NCBI RefSeq assembly: GCF_943373825.1
Contig: NZ_CALSBP010000002.1
Coordinates: 186,001-250,000 of the forward strand
Length of the DNA: 64,000 bases
Direction of reading: 5' to 3'
Source of the DNA: Aquimarina spinulae
GTDB lineage: Bacteria; Bacteroidota; Bacteroidia; Flavobacteriales; Flavobacteriaceae
The notes under the pieces were generated by a model. It saw nothing but the letters and a program-made list of their open reading frames with translations, did not search any database and had not been told where the DNA came from. The number at the start of each line of letters is the position of its first letter. Position 1 is the first letter of the stretch. Below, piece by piece: positions 57,265-64,000 of this stretch. The translations under genes and the position numbers were made by a program.

Positions 57265-57355
57265 CAAAACTAATGCGTATTTCAAGTCTTTACCTGCTGT
57301 TTATAAGTGAAGTAACTATAATCAACAATGAAGCCTCTATATTCCTATTTGAAGT
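57265..57355 (-). promoter_or_regulatory. Promoter with three-repeat LytTR-like operator (57225 gene)
   Basis: -7 box TAGTTTTG (plus strand CAAAACTA, 57265-57272), 32 bases, then AAGTGAAGT at 57305, CAATGAAGC at 57326 and ATTTGAAGT at 57347, period 21. The ATG lies 40 bases past the box. Confidence 0.65.
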
Positions 57356-57703
57356 ATTTATGAAAATAGAGAACTCCTCAAAATCTATGATCTCTATTTG
57401 TGATCAAAAACTACTTTTTTAACCTAAATCATGGTTAAGAGGTCATCGAATGATAACTAGGAACGTAAGTTCGATGTAAGTCTGGAGGGCTATAAAAACC
57501 GTCAAATCGAGTGATTTTTCGAAATGCAATGAAGAAAAATTGTATCGAGCTTAGATTTTTGTTGGAAAACAGCTTGTTCTCGATACTTTTTCTTGTCTTA
57601 GCAAGCCAAGAAAATACTCGAACTGACGGGCATTTTACTACTTCGAACTCAGGTCAGAATTAAAAATTACAGATACTACATCGGTATATAATACATGTCA
57701 TAC
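57356..57703. repeat. Dispersed-type imperfect palindrome in intergenic DNA
   Basis: Within this gene-free stretch, 57499-57630 forms a large imperfect inverted repeat. The outer arms are CCGTCAAATCGAGTGATTTT and, on the other strand, CCGTCAGTTCGAGTATTTT; the inner arms are GTATCGAGC and GTATCGAGA. Sequences with these GTCAGTTCGAGT/TATCGAGAA cores are, as I recall, common intergenic repeats in Flavobacteriaceae. No coding potential. Confidence 0.6.
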
Positions 57704-57744
57704 AAAACACCCTTTGTTGATTTCAACAAAGGGTGTTTTTAATA
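57704..57744 (-). terminator. Terminator of the 59179-57765 operon
   Basis: Stem AAAACACCCTTTGTTGA/TCAACAAAGGGTGTTTT, 17 bp with minimal loop, at 57704-57739; a T run follows on the plus strand and a short one on the minus strand. It is placed just past the stop of the gene at 57765. Confidence 0.8.
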
Positions 57745-57764
57745 AAAAACTATACCTAAACCTC

Positions 57765-58499
57765 TTACCTCAACCGTCTTTTCTTACTAAGATCATATTC
57801 GTTACGTTCGTTTCTATCGTCATAACGCTCTCTTCTATCCTCTCGTCTTTCACGATTATCTTCTGCTAGTTCTCTTTTTGTTGCCATAATATCTTCATTA
57901 AGAGATTGTACAAATTCTTGGATCAGTTTTTTATTCGCAATTGATTTCTCTATCATTTCGGGATCAAATGAAAAGTTAAATGTTTTTAGTTTTTTCAGTA
58001 ATGATGCCTGATATTCTGCCCGTGCAATTTGTGCCTTAAAATCTCGGATATCATCCCTCCTATCTCTTTTATCATCTCGTTTATTGGCTTGATCCCTCGC
58101 CAAATCTTTTTGATCATCACGTCGATCATATCTACCTCTGTTGCTGTCATCTCTATCTTTTCTAATCTCTCTTCTATCTGATCTAATTTCTGCCGAGCTT
58201 TGAGCAATCTCTATTCTTGCTTGTTTTGCTTTGGCCTCACTCTGCTTTACCTCCCTTATCATATCGGTAATAACATCTTGTTTCAGCATATTAGTTTTTG
58301 ATAGATCATGGATATCAAACGCTTTTTTAAATGCTACTATTTTTAGCTGTAAAGCTTTCAATTCTTTAATATCTCTTTCCAGGTTTCTTTTTCCTTCAGC
58401 AATCTGTCTTGTATTTTGGATAGCTTCTTTTGCGTTCTGCGCATTCACACTACTACTTACAAGTAATAGGACTAGTATTAGATTGTTAATCGTTTTCAT
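57765..58499 (-). CDS. Secreted, highly charged coiled-coil protein (RDD-rich)
   Basis: 244 residues with a signal peptide (NLILVLLLVSSSVNAQ). Residues about 20-100 are coiled coil; the middle and the end are extremely rich in Arg and Asp (RSDRREIRKDRDDSNRGRYD and RREDRRERYDDRNERNEYD), likely disordered or helical polyampholyte. No enzyme motif. It lies 27 bases after the DUF6515 gene and shares its promoter. Periplasmic; role unknown. Confidence 0.75.
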   Translation of the reverse strand: MKTINNLILVLLLVSSSVNAQNAKEAIQNTRQIAEGKRNLERDIKELKALQLKIVAFKKAFDIHDLSKTNMLKQDVITDMIREVKQSEAKAKQARIEIAQSSAEIRSDRREIRKDRDDSNRGRYDRRDDQKDLARDQANKRDDKRDRRDDIRDFKAQIARAEYQASLLKKLKTFNFSFDPEMIEKSIANKKLIQEFVQSLNEDIMATKRELAEDNRERREDRRERYDDRNERNEYDLSKKRRLR

Positions 58500-58525
58500 C
58501 GGTTTTATAAGATTTAAAGTTGTAT

Positions 58526-59179
58526 TTATTTATTTTCTTTATGTACATGAACCACCTCATAAGCTGTATTACCATCAAAGGTGGATACTCTTTTGTATAA
58601 AATATTATTGTAGTCATAGAATATTTTACCATCGATTACTACTTCTTCTGCATCTTTATGAATAGTTGTCAAAAGTGTTCCTACAGGAGGCTGGGTTACT
58701 TCATATTTTTGTTCTTCAGAAGAAGACTCATTAGTATCTACATAATATACTCCGGAGTGATAGTAATATATCGATGGTCCTACCATCACTTGTGTATAAC
58801 CTGTAGGTAAAACAGTTATTCTAAACCCAACCGGAGGCAATACTGTTACATATGCATCATTATACACTGTATAGTAGATACCAGCATAATAGAAATATGG
58901 CAAACCACGATATACTACACGAACATGGTGTCTGGGTAATGTTCTGATAACTCTATGGTGTCTTGGATACCTGTAATGTGGACTCCTGTGAATGGGTTGT
59001 GTTCTGTATCGATCTCCTCTGTAATGATTCGTTCCTACAGATCGTTTGGTATTATAATTACGATGCGTATTAGTCCCTCTGTTCCTTTGACCTTCATTTC
59101 TTTGTGCCTGAATCGTATCTGTACCGAGAAATGAAACAAGGATCAAAATAATTCCTGTAATTCTGTATATAGTTTTCAT
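58526..59179 (-). CDS. DUF6515-type secreted protein
   Basis: 217 residues from the ATG at 59179 (MKTIYRITGIILILVSFLGT). An in-frame ATG at 59239 lies upstream of the -7 box and is not used. Signal peptide, then an Arg/His/Asn/Tyr-rich low-complexity region (RYRTQPIHRSPHYRYPRHHR), then repeated YYY.G.YYV units (FYYAGIYYTVYND, YYYHSGVYYVDTN) with a valine/proline-rich PPVGFRITVLPTGYTQV, the DUF6515 pattern. Envelope or secreted protein of unknown role; first gene of a two-gene operon. Confidence 0.85.
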   Translation of the reverse strand: MKTIYRITGIILILVSFLGTDTIQAQRNEGQRNRGTNTHRNYNTKRSVGTNHYRGDRYRTQPIHRSPHYRYPRHHRVIRTLPRHHVRVVYRGLPYFYYAGIYYTVYNDAYVTVLPPVGFRITVLPTGYTQVMVGPSIYYYHSGVYYVDTNESSSEEQKYEVTQPPVGTLLTTIHKDAEEVVIDGKIFYDYNNILYKRVSTFDGNTAYEVVHVHKENK

Positions 59180-59219
59180 ATGATTTGTTTTTATAGTTAA
59201 TCTCTTGGATTTCTTTGTA

Positions 59220-59310
59220 CAAATGTATCTGCAATCCATACGGTTTTATACCGATTATATATTGAAACGGGTAAATTTGAAGGTGAAACGAACTAATCCT
59301 GAAGTGAACT
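59220..59310 (-). promoter_or_regulatory. Promoter with three-repeat LytTR-like operator (59179 operon)
   Basis: -7 box TACATTTG (plus strand CAAATGTA, 59220-59227), 32 bases, then TATTGAAAC at 59260, AGGTGAAAC at 59281 and AAGTGAACT at 59302, period 21. The ATG at 59179 is 41 bases past the box. The divergent cyclase gene starts 66 bases on the other side. Confidence 0.72.
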
Positions 59311-59375
59311 TTATAGTACTAAAAATTATACCTAATCTTTTTGTATTTTCGTGACACTATCAAAATAGTATATGA

Positions 59376-60452
59376 ATGAATCCTAAATGGCTAAACACAG
59401 TCTCTACATTTACATTAGGATGGATTATTTCTTCACTTATTTGGGAGATCATAAGAGGATTTAGTATTAAATCGCATCTTAGACTATTAGATATTGAGTT
59501 TCCTATATTAACTATATTACCAATACTATTATTTATCTCGTTGTTTGCTGGTGTTACCTTTGGTAGTGTACAATATATTAATGAGCATTCTTTTAGAAAA
59601 AAAATGTCTTTTCGTGGGATACTTTTTAGAACCTTGATTAGTCATATTTTAATAATGCTGGTTATCTATTTACTGGTCTATATATCTTTAAGAATAACAG
59701 GATTTGATCCTAATCTATTATTTATTGATTTTTTAAAAAATCCACTTATCATTATTAATCTATTTTATTCGATATTAACCAATAGTATTATTGTAATTAC
59801 TATACAAATCAATACAATATTAGGGAACGGAAATTTACTAAAATTAGTTACGGGTAAATTCCATAAACCACGAGAGGAATTTAGAGTTTTTATGTTTCTG
59901 GATCTAAAATCATCTACCTCTATTGCCGAAAAATTAGGTCATATAAAATACAGTAGATTTATACAGGATTGCTTTTTTGATCTATCGGTTATCGAAAAAT
60001 ATAAAGCCGAAGTATACCAATACGTAGGTGATGAGGTAGTCTTGACCTGGAAAATAAAAAAGAATCATTCTATTGATCACTGCCTGGATGCTTTCTTCGC
60101 ATTTACCAATCAATTAAAAATAAGATCTGATTATTATCAATCTACCTATAATTGCGTTCCTTTTTTTAAAGCAGGAATGGATCTAGGTATGGTAACTGTG
60201 GTCGAGGTGGGTACATTAAAAAGAGAAATAGCATATCATGGGGATACGCTAAATACTGCTGCCAGAATCCAGGAACAATGCAAAGTCTTTGATAAAGCAA
60301 TTTTAATTTCTGGTGCTATTCATGAATATGTACATCAAATACCGAAGTACAAATATGAAAAGATGAAAGAAACCACATTAAGAGGCAAAGAGAATTCGAC
60401 TTCTATTTTTAGTGTATCAAAAAAAGGAAAAACAAATAAAATTAAACTATAA
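59376..60452 (+). CDS. Membrane-bound class III nucleotide cyclase
   Basis: 358 residues. Four membrane segments in the first 160 residues; the C-terminal class III cyclase domain has MFLDLKSSTSIAEKLG with the first metal Asp, YVGDEVVLTW with the second, and HGDTLNTAARIQEQ with the Asn and Arg that stabilise the transition state. The substrate (ATP or GTP) cannot be decided. It would produce cyclic nucleotide close to the membrane. Divergent from the DUF6515 operon, so the LytTR-like site may affect it too. Confidence 0.88.
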   Translation: MNPKWLNTVSTFTLGWIISSLIWEIIRGFSIKSHLRLLDIEFPILTILPILLFISLFAGVTFGSVQYINEHSFRKKMSFRGILFRTLISHILIMLVIYLLVYISLRITGFDPNLLFIDFLKNPLIIINLFYSILTNSIIVITIQINTILGNGNLLKLVTGKFHKPREEFRVFMFLDLKSSTSIAEKLGHIKYSRFIQDCFFDLSVIEKYKAEVYQYVGDEVVLTWKIKKNHSIDHCLDAFFAFTNQLKIRSDYYQSTYNCVPFFKAGMDLGMVTVVEVGTLKREIAYHGDTLNTAARIQEQCKVFDKAILISGAIHEYVHQIPKYKYEKMKETTLRGKENSTSIFSVSKKGKTNKIKL

Positions 60453-60597
60453 CTGATGTTCTCTTTTTAGAGTATGCTACCCTGTCATTAATCATTTATG
60501 CTGCTGTTTTTTTGCAAATATCTTTGAAGCAGATTTACAGCTTTGGTTGCTATCTCAGCCTCTTCATTTTTGTTATATTTACTTATAAAACAATATT

Positions 60598-61605
60598 ATG
60601 AAACCTATAACCATCATTACACTCTTCTTTACCATCATAAGCACTGCACAAGATCTTTCTAAGCTCTATGAAACAGTAAACCCGGCAGTAGTTGTAATTT
60701 TTACTCAAGAAGCAAAATTAGAATCAATCGGTAGTATCACCAAAACTGTTACTTCAGAGGGATTAGGTTCTGGCTTTATGATTTCAGAAACCGATATCAT
60801 TACTGCTGCACATGTGGTTGATGCTGCAGAACAATTGAGAGTTAGATTTCTGGATGGTCAAATCATAGCTGCAAAAGTGATTTCTACATTCAAATCGGCA
60901 GATGTCGCTTTAATCAAATTAGATACTCCCAAAAGAAATGCTGTTACCGTAACTTTTGGAGATTCTGATCAAGTAAAAATAGGAGAACAGGTGTTTATTG
61001 TAGGGGCTCCTTTTGGATACGGCCATTCTCTATCTTCTGGTTATGTAAGCGGAATTATAAAAAATAAATTAGGTACCAATCCATTTACCAGTTCAGAATT
61101 TATTCAAACCGATGCGGCTATTAATACTGGTAATTCTGGTGGCCCTATGTTTAATATGAAAGGTGAGGTTATCGGTGTTGTAAGTCAGATACTAACCAAA
61201 TCTGGTGGTTTTGAAGGTATTGGATTTGCGGCAACTGCCAATATTACCAAAAACCTAATGATGAATAATAAAACTCCCTGGTTGGGATTAGATGCATATC
61301 CTTTAACAGGAAAAACAAAACGATTACTAAATGTCCCTCAAAATAGTGGGTTACTAGTACAACGGGTTGTGTTTGGGTCTATACTATACAAAATGGGTTT
61401 ACAGGGTGGTGATACAGAAGTTAGTATAGATGGTCAAAAATTAATTATTGGGGGAGATATTATTTTAGCATTTGATACTATAGAATTTGATCTTACCGAT
61501 GAGGCTTTGGTTAGGCTTGGAGAGTTTGCCAAAAATCTAGCACCCGACAGCTCTTTTACGTTAAAAGTATTACGAAACGGAAAGATTATAGAATTAAAAA
61601 GGTAA
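60598..61605 (+). CDS. HtrA/DegP-like periplasmic serine protease with PDZ domain
   Basis: 335 residues. Signal peptide (ITIITLFFTIISTAQ). S1C triad: His in ITAAHVVDA, Asp in SADVALIKL, Ser in NTGNSGGPMF. One PDZ-like domain at about residues 225-335 (SGLLVQRVVFGSILYKMGLQ and GGDIILAFDTIEF). It is shorter than DegP, which has two PDZ domains. Role: quality control of periplasmic proteins. Confidence 0.9.
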   Translation: MKPITIITLFFTIISTAQDLSKLYETVNPAVVVIFTQEAKLESIGSITKTVTSEGLGSGFMISETDIITAAHVVDAAEQLRVRFLDGQIIAAKVISTFKSADVALIKLDTPKRNAVTVTFGDSDQVKIGEQVFIVGAPFGYGHSLSSGYVSGIIKNKLGTNPFTSSEFIQTDAAINTGNSGGPMFNMKGEVIGVVSQILTKSGGFEGIGFAATANITKNLMMNNKTPWLGLDAYPLTGKTKRLLNVPQNSGLLVQRVVFGSILYKMGLQGGDTEVSIDGQKLIIGGDIILAFDTIEFDLTDEALVRLGEFAKNLAPDSSFTLKVLRNGKIIELKR

Positions 61606-61736
61606 TTGCAGTGTTCTATTTATTATCTACCCATAGTAGCATAAGTTCACTCAAGAAATCTATCTAGTTAGATTATTTGATTGTTGCATCATAAAACGAA
61701 TAAACAATAATGAAGTTAAATTACTATTCATTATTT

Positions 61737-62048
61737 TTAACCTAAAGGTGCATTATTAATTTTACTTAAGTCTTCTAACACATCAAAGATATGATCTGTT
61801 ATTTCGGTGATACCAATTCTATTAAGTCTTTTAATATGCATTTCTCTATACTTCATTAGATACTCTTTATTTTTGAATAAATAAGTAGAGCCAAAATGTG
61901 GTGTTCCTTCTTCATGAGTCCATATTTTCCAAATAACACCTTCTTCTTCAGCAATACTTTTTGCTAAACTTGCATTACCTTCCATAAACTCCTGTGTTAC
62001 AGGGCCATCATATTTTAAATGGAGATCCCAAATCTTTAGTATACTCAT
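61737..62048 (-). CDS. YdhR-like putative monooxygenase
   Basis: 103 residues, a ferredoxin-like fold as in the YdhR family (ILKIWDLHLKYDGPVTQEFM, GVIWKIWTHEEGTPHFGSTY, YLFKNKEYLMKYREMH). The family has a heme-degrading/quinol-monooxygenase-like fold, but activity is not established. It follows the membrane protein gene by 24 bases and is divergent from an HxlR regulator, which suggests induction by an electrophile or quinone. Confidence 0.75.
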   Translation of the reverse strand: MSILKIWDLHLKYDGPVTQEFMEGNASLAKSIAEEEGVIWKIWTHEEGTPHFGSTYLFKNKEYLMKYREMHIKRLNRIGITEITDHIFDVLEDLSKINNAPLG

Positions 62049-62072
62049 TGTTCCTATATTTTAATTATTATT

Positions 62073-62450
62073 TTATTGATTATGCTTCAACTTTATATAG
62101 CTTAGTATAGATAGTAAAGCAAAAAATACTGGATCAGACCAACCAAAACCGTAGAAAATACCAGTATAAATTGCATAAAGTGTTATAATTACTCCCAATA
62201 TATTTGTCCATAATAAACTCGTTAAGATTTTTCTGGCATACACACTTTTTTCTTCTACATCTCTAAATAAAAGGCTAATAATTGCAATTCCTCCCAGAAA
62301 AATAGTAGTGTGTTGTGATAAAAAAACTGAGTATTTATCGTTCAATTCAAGTCCGTAATTTGGCCACAATAGGTTCGGAATAAAGAATAACCCCAGTCCA
62401 AAGATGGTATAAACTACGCCGTGAATGATTAAAAATGTTTTAGTACTCAT
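62073..62450 (-). CDS. Small four-helix membrane protein
   Basis: 125 residues, four membrane segments (FLIIHGVVYTIFGLGLFFI, FLGGIAIISLLF, LLWTNILGVIITLYAIYTG, FFALLSILSYIKL). The topology is DoxX/DUF-like but no signature is certain. First gene of a two-gene unit with the YdhR-like gene, opposite the HxlR gene. Confidence 0.7.
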   Translation of the reverse strand: MSTKTFLIIHGVVYTIFGLGLFFIPNLLWPNYGLELNDKYSVFLSQHTTIFLGGIAIISLLFRDVEEKSVYARKILTSLLWTNILGVIITLYAIYTGIFYGFGWSDPVFFALLSILSYIKLKHNQ

Positions 62451-62482
62451 ATGGTATTTTTTTGTTTTACACTACAAAATTA

Positions 62483-62541
62483 AAGTATATAGTTTACTTT
62501 TGATACTTATTTACAAAAAGATACTAATTTCCTTTAGGAAA
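62483..62541. promoter_or_regulatory. Divergent promoter and candidate HxlR operator
   Basis: Inverted repeat AAGTAT-N14-ATACTT at 62483-62508 surrounds a plus-strand -7 box TACTTTTG (62495-62502). A second inverted repeat TTTCC-TTTA-GGAAA lies at 62528-62541. Both are in the 109 bases between hxlR-type and membrane protein genes; YodB/HypR-like regulators bind such TACT-AGTA repeats. Confidence 0.5.
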
Positions 62542-62559
62542 CTATTAAATTATTTGACA

Positions 62560-62919
62560 ATGAAAATACAGCAGGAAGAACCATTATCAAAAGAATGTAT
62601 ACAACAATTAAGAGCTATTAAAGACACTATGGAATTACTGTCTGGCAAATGGAAAATACAAATAATGGGTACATTACTTCGAGGCGGAACCATGCGATTT
62701 ATGGAGTTAAAAAGGACCTTAAATGGAATAGCTCCAAAAAAATTATCAAATGATTTACAAGAACTCGAATTAAATAAGCTAATCACCCGAACAGTAAAAG
62801 ATACTAAACCAATTACTGTTGAATACTCCTTAACAGAACACGGGAAAACGTTAGATAATTTAATAGTCGAAATTATAGACTGGGGGCTTAATCACAGAAA
62901 AGAGATTATCAAAAAATAG
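62560..62919 (+). CDS. HxlR-family transcription regulator
   Basis: 119 residues from the ATG at 62560 (MKIQQEEPLSKECIQQL); an upstream in-frame start would add a hydrophobic stretch and run into the divergent promoter. Winged helix with LLSGKWKIQIMGTLLRGGTM, KRTLNGIAPKKLSNDLQEL and the C-terminal YSLTEHGKTLDNLI. One cysteine (KEC) near the N-terminus is typical of redox/electrophile sensors of this family (YodB, HypR). Likely represses the divergent pair. Confidence 0.9.
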   Translation: MKIQQEEPLSKECIQQLRAIKDTMELLSGKWKIQIMGTLLRGGTMRFMELKRTLNGIAPKKLSNDLQELELNKLITRTVKDTKPITVEYSLTEHGKTLDNLIVEIIDWGLNHRKEIIKK

Positions 62920-62978
62920 AATATTTAGTAGTCACAATATGTACTATTGTATTAATTCATTTTGGTTCACTATATTTT

Positions 62979-63057
62979 ATTTAAATTTAATCTAAATAAA
63001 CTTGCTTACTTAATTTCTAACATTTAGATTTGTCTTCTATTTATAATTAGTCTAAAT
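62979..63057 (+). promoter_or_regulatory. Imelysin promoter flanked by two Fur-like boxes
   Basis: Two copies of ATTTA-N9-TAAAT at 62979-62997 and 63039-63057 (both end ...TCTAAAT). Between them lie TTG at 63002-63004 and TAGATTTG at 63025-63032, 20 bases apart, a good Bacteroidota promoter. The boxes lie just upstream of the -33 element and over the transcription start, ideal for repression. The cognate regulator is inferred to be Fur. Confidence 0.6.
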
Positions 63058-63066
63058 TAACGTGAA

Positions 63067-64000
63067 ATGAAAATGAATGTTCAAGTGATAGCTTTAATGA
63101 CAGGTGCTATCCTAAGTATTGTAAGTTGTAGTAGTGATGATGATGCTCCAGCTAACGAAACTGTATCAAAATCTGCTGTAATAAAAAACTATGCTGATAT
63201 CGTATATCAATCTTATAAAGATTCATACGACAAAGCTTTAGAAATGCAAACCGCTATTAATGCTTTTGCAGATAACCCCACAGAGAATGGATTTCAGGCT
63301 GCCAAAAACGCTTGGCTTGCAGCTAGAGAACCTTATGGTCAAACTGAAGCCTATCGAGAGTCAAACGGGCCAATAGATGAAGGAAAAACTGAAGGCCAAC
63401 TTAACGCATGGCCTCTTGATGAAAATTACATAGACTATGTTCGTGATAATTCTGGAGGTGTTACCTCAGAAGGGCTTATCAACAATCCTTCTATAACAAT
63501 AGATGAAACTGCACTAATTGGTTTAAATGAAGGAGCCGGTGGTAATGGTGTGCTTGATAAAAATATCAGTACCGGTTATCATGCTATAGAATTTTTACTT
63601 TGGGGTCAGGATTTTGCAGATCCATCTAACGGGTTACCTGGACAAAGAGCCTATACCGATTATGTAACCGGTAGTTCTGGTACGAATCAAAATCAAGACC
63701 GAAGAGGTACTTACCTTAAAGTAGTGACAAGTATTTTGGTTAAAGATCTTAAATCTCTTGTTGATACATGGGTAGAAGGCGGTGCATATAGAAATACGTT
63801 CCTGGCATTACCAGAAGATGAAGCCTTAAAAAATATGATGGCTGGTATCTTTTTTATGACAGGAGAAGAATTATCTACAGAAAGAATGGCTGTTGCTGTA
63901 GAACAAAATCAAGAAGATGAACACTCTTGCTTTTCTGATAATACACATAGAGATATCTATACCAATGCCAAAGGCGTAAACAATGTGCTTTTTGGAGAAT
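63067..64000 (+). CDS. Imelysin (M75/EfeO-like) lipoprotein, 3' end outside window
   Basis: 311 codons visible, open to the right edge. ATG at 63067 with a lipobox (GAILSIVSCSSDDD). The imelysin fold shows GYHAIEFLLWGQD with the GxHxxE motif, and AWPLDENYIDYV. Imelysin family proteins act in iron uptake (EfeO, ICMP). The two Fur-like boxes support iron control. It was called by reading the sequence directly, because the gene runs past the window end. Confidence 0.88.
   Translation, partial: MKMNVQVIALMTGAILSIVSCSSDDDAPANETVSKSAVIKNYADIVYQSYKDSYDKALEMQTAINAFADNPTENGFQAAKNAWLAAREPYGQTEAYRESNGPIDEGKTEGQLNAWPLDENYIDYVRDNSGGVTSEGLINNPSITIDETALIGLNEGAGGNGVLDKNISTGYHAIEFLLWGQDFADPSNGLPGQRAYTDYVTGSSGTNQNQDRRGTYLKVVTSILVKDLKSLVDTWVEGGAYRNTFLALPEDEALKNMMAGIFFMTGEELSTERMAVAVEQNQEDEHSCFSDNTHRDIYTNAKGVNNVLFGE

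Noticed and set aside
1..64000. tRNA, rRNA, CRISPR array, transposase or prophage genes
   Set aside because: Looked for on both strands by eye; none found.

Overview
The window is low-GC DNA from a member of the phylum Bacteroidota, most likely a marine Flavobacteriaceae (possibly Aquimarina-like; genus is a guess). The evidence is the protein families (a type IX secretion sorting domain, DUF4870, DUF4175, DUF6515, imelysin and TldD with a twin-arginine signal), the AT-rich intergenic DNA and the Bacteroidota-type -7 boxes (TAnnTTTG). I saw no tRNA, rRNA, CRISPR array, prophage or transposase. The genes at both edges are cut: an S41 peptidase on the left and an imelysin-like lipoprotein on the right.

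Layout. 1-4 kb: secreted or surface hydrolases (S41 peptidase end, class C beta-lactamase-like serine hydrolase, M57 zinc protease lipoprotein). 4-12.3 kb: nitrogen assimilation, with gltD-gltB (GOGAT) divergent from glnK-amtB. 12.3-23.5 kb: hybrid histidine kinase, DUF4870 membrane protein, leucine-rich repeat protein, secreted S1 protease with T9SS tail, mnmE, a membrane-anchored AraC regulator and a Tat-exported HisC-like aminotransferase. 23.8-27.3 kb: GAF histidine kinase and small membrane or secreted proteins. 27.4-38.4 kb: a minus-strand block of tldD (with Tat signal), tldE, then DUF4159, MoxR ATPase, DUF58, BatA-like, DUF4175 and a second large membrane protein. 39-45.3 kb: a sulfide/persulfide locus (DUF983, Crp/Fnr regulator, SulP transporter, CstB-like persulfide dioxygenase-rhodanese, rhodanese, sulfide:quinone oxidoreductase). 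45.3-52.6 kb: an RND efflux operon with an unusual binding-protein/TolC fusion and a terminal potassium channel. 53.4-59.2 kb: a LytS/LytTR two-component pair surrounded by operons of small secreted proteins. 59.4-64 kb: nucleotide cyclase, HtrA-like protease, HxlR regulator divergent from a YdhR-like/membrane protein pair, and imelysin.

Two regulatory architectures stand out. In the sulfur locus, four sites GTAAC-N4-GTWAC each lie exactly 22 bases upstream of a TAnnTTTA box, so all four elements are 44 bp long; they precede DUF983-crp, sulP, the cstB-like gene and sqr. This fits class II activation by the locus's own Crp/Fnr protein. In the LytTR region, three minus-strand promoters each have a TAnnTTTG box, then exactly 32 bases, then three copies of a 9-mer with a TGA core at an exact 21-bp period (91 bp in all). 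That periodicity is typical of LytTR-family operators. It suggests the adjacent kinase/regulator pair controls seven small secreted or membrane proteins, most of them unnamed, as one undescribed envelope system.

The tldD/tldE-MoxR block is the other candidate system: TldD carries a Tat signal while TldE has none, next to a set of MoxR/BatA-type membrane proteins, one with a duplicated histidine-rich acidic insert.
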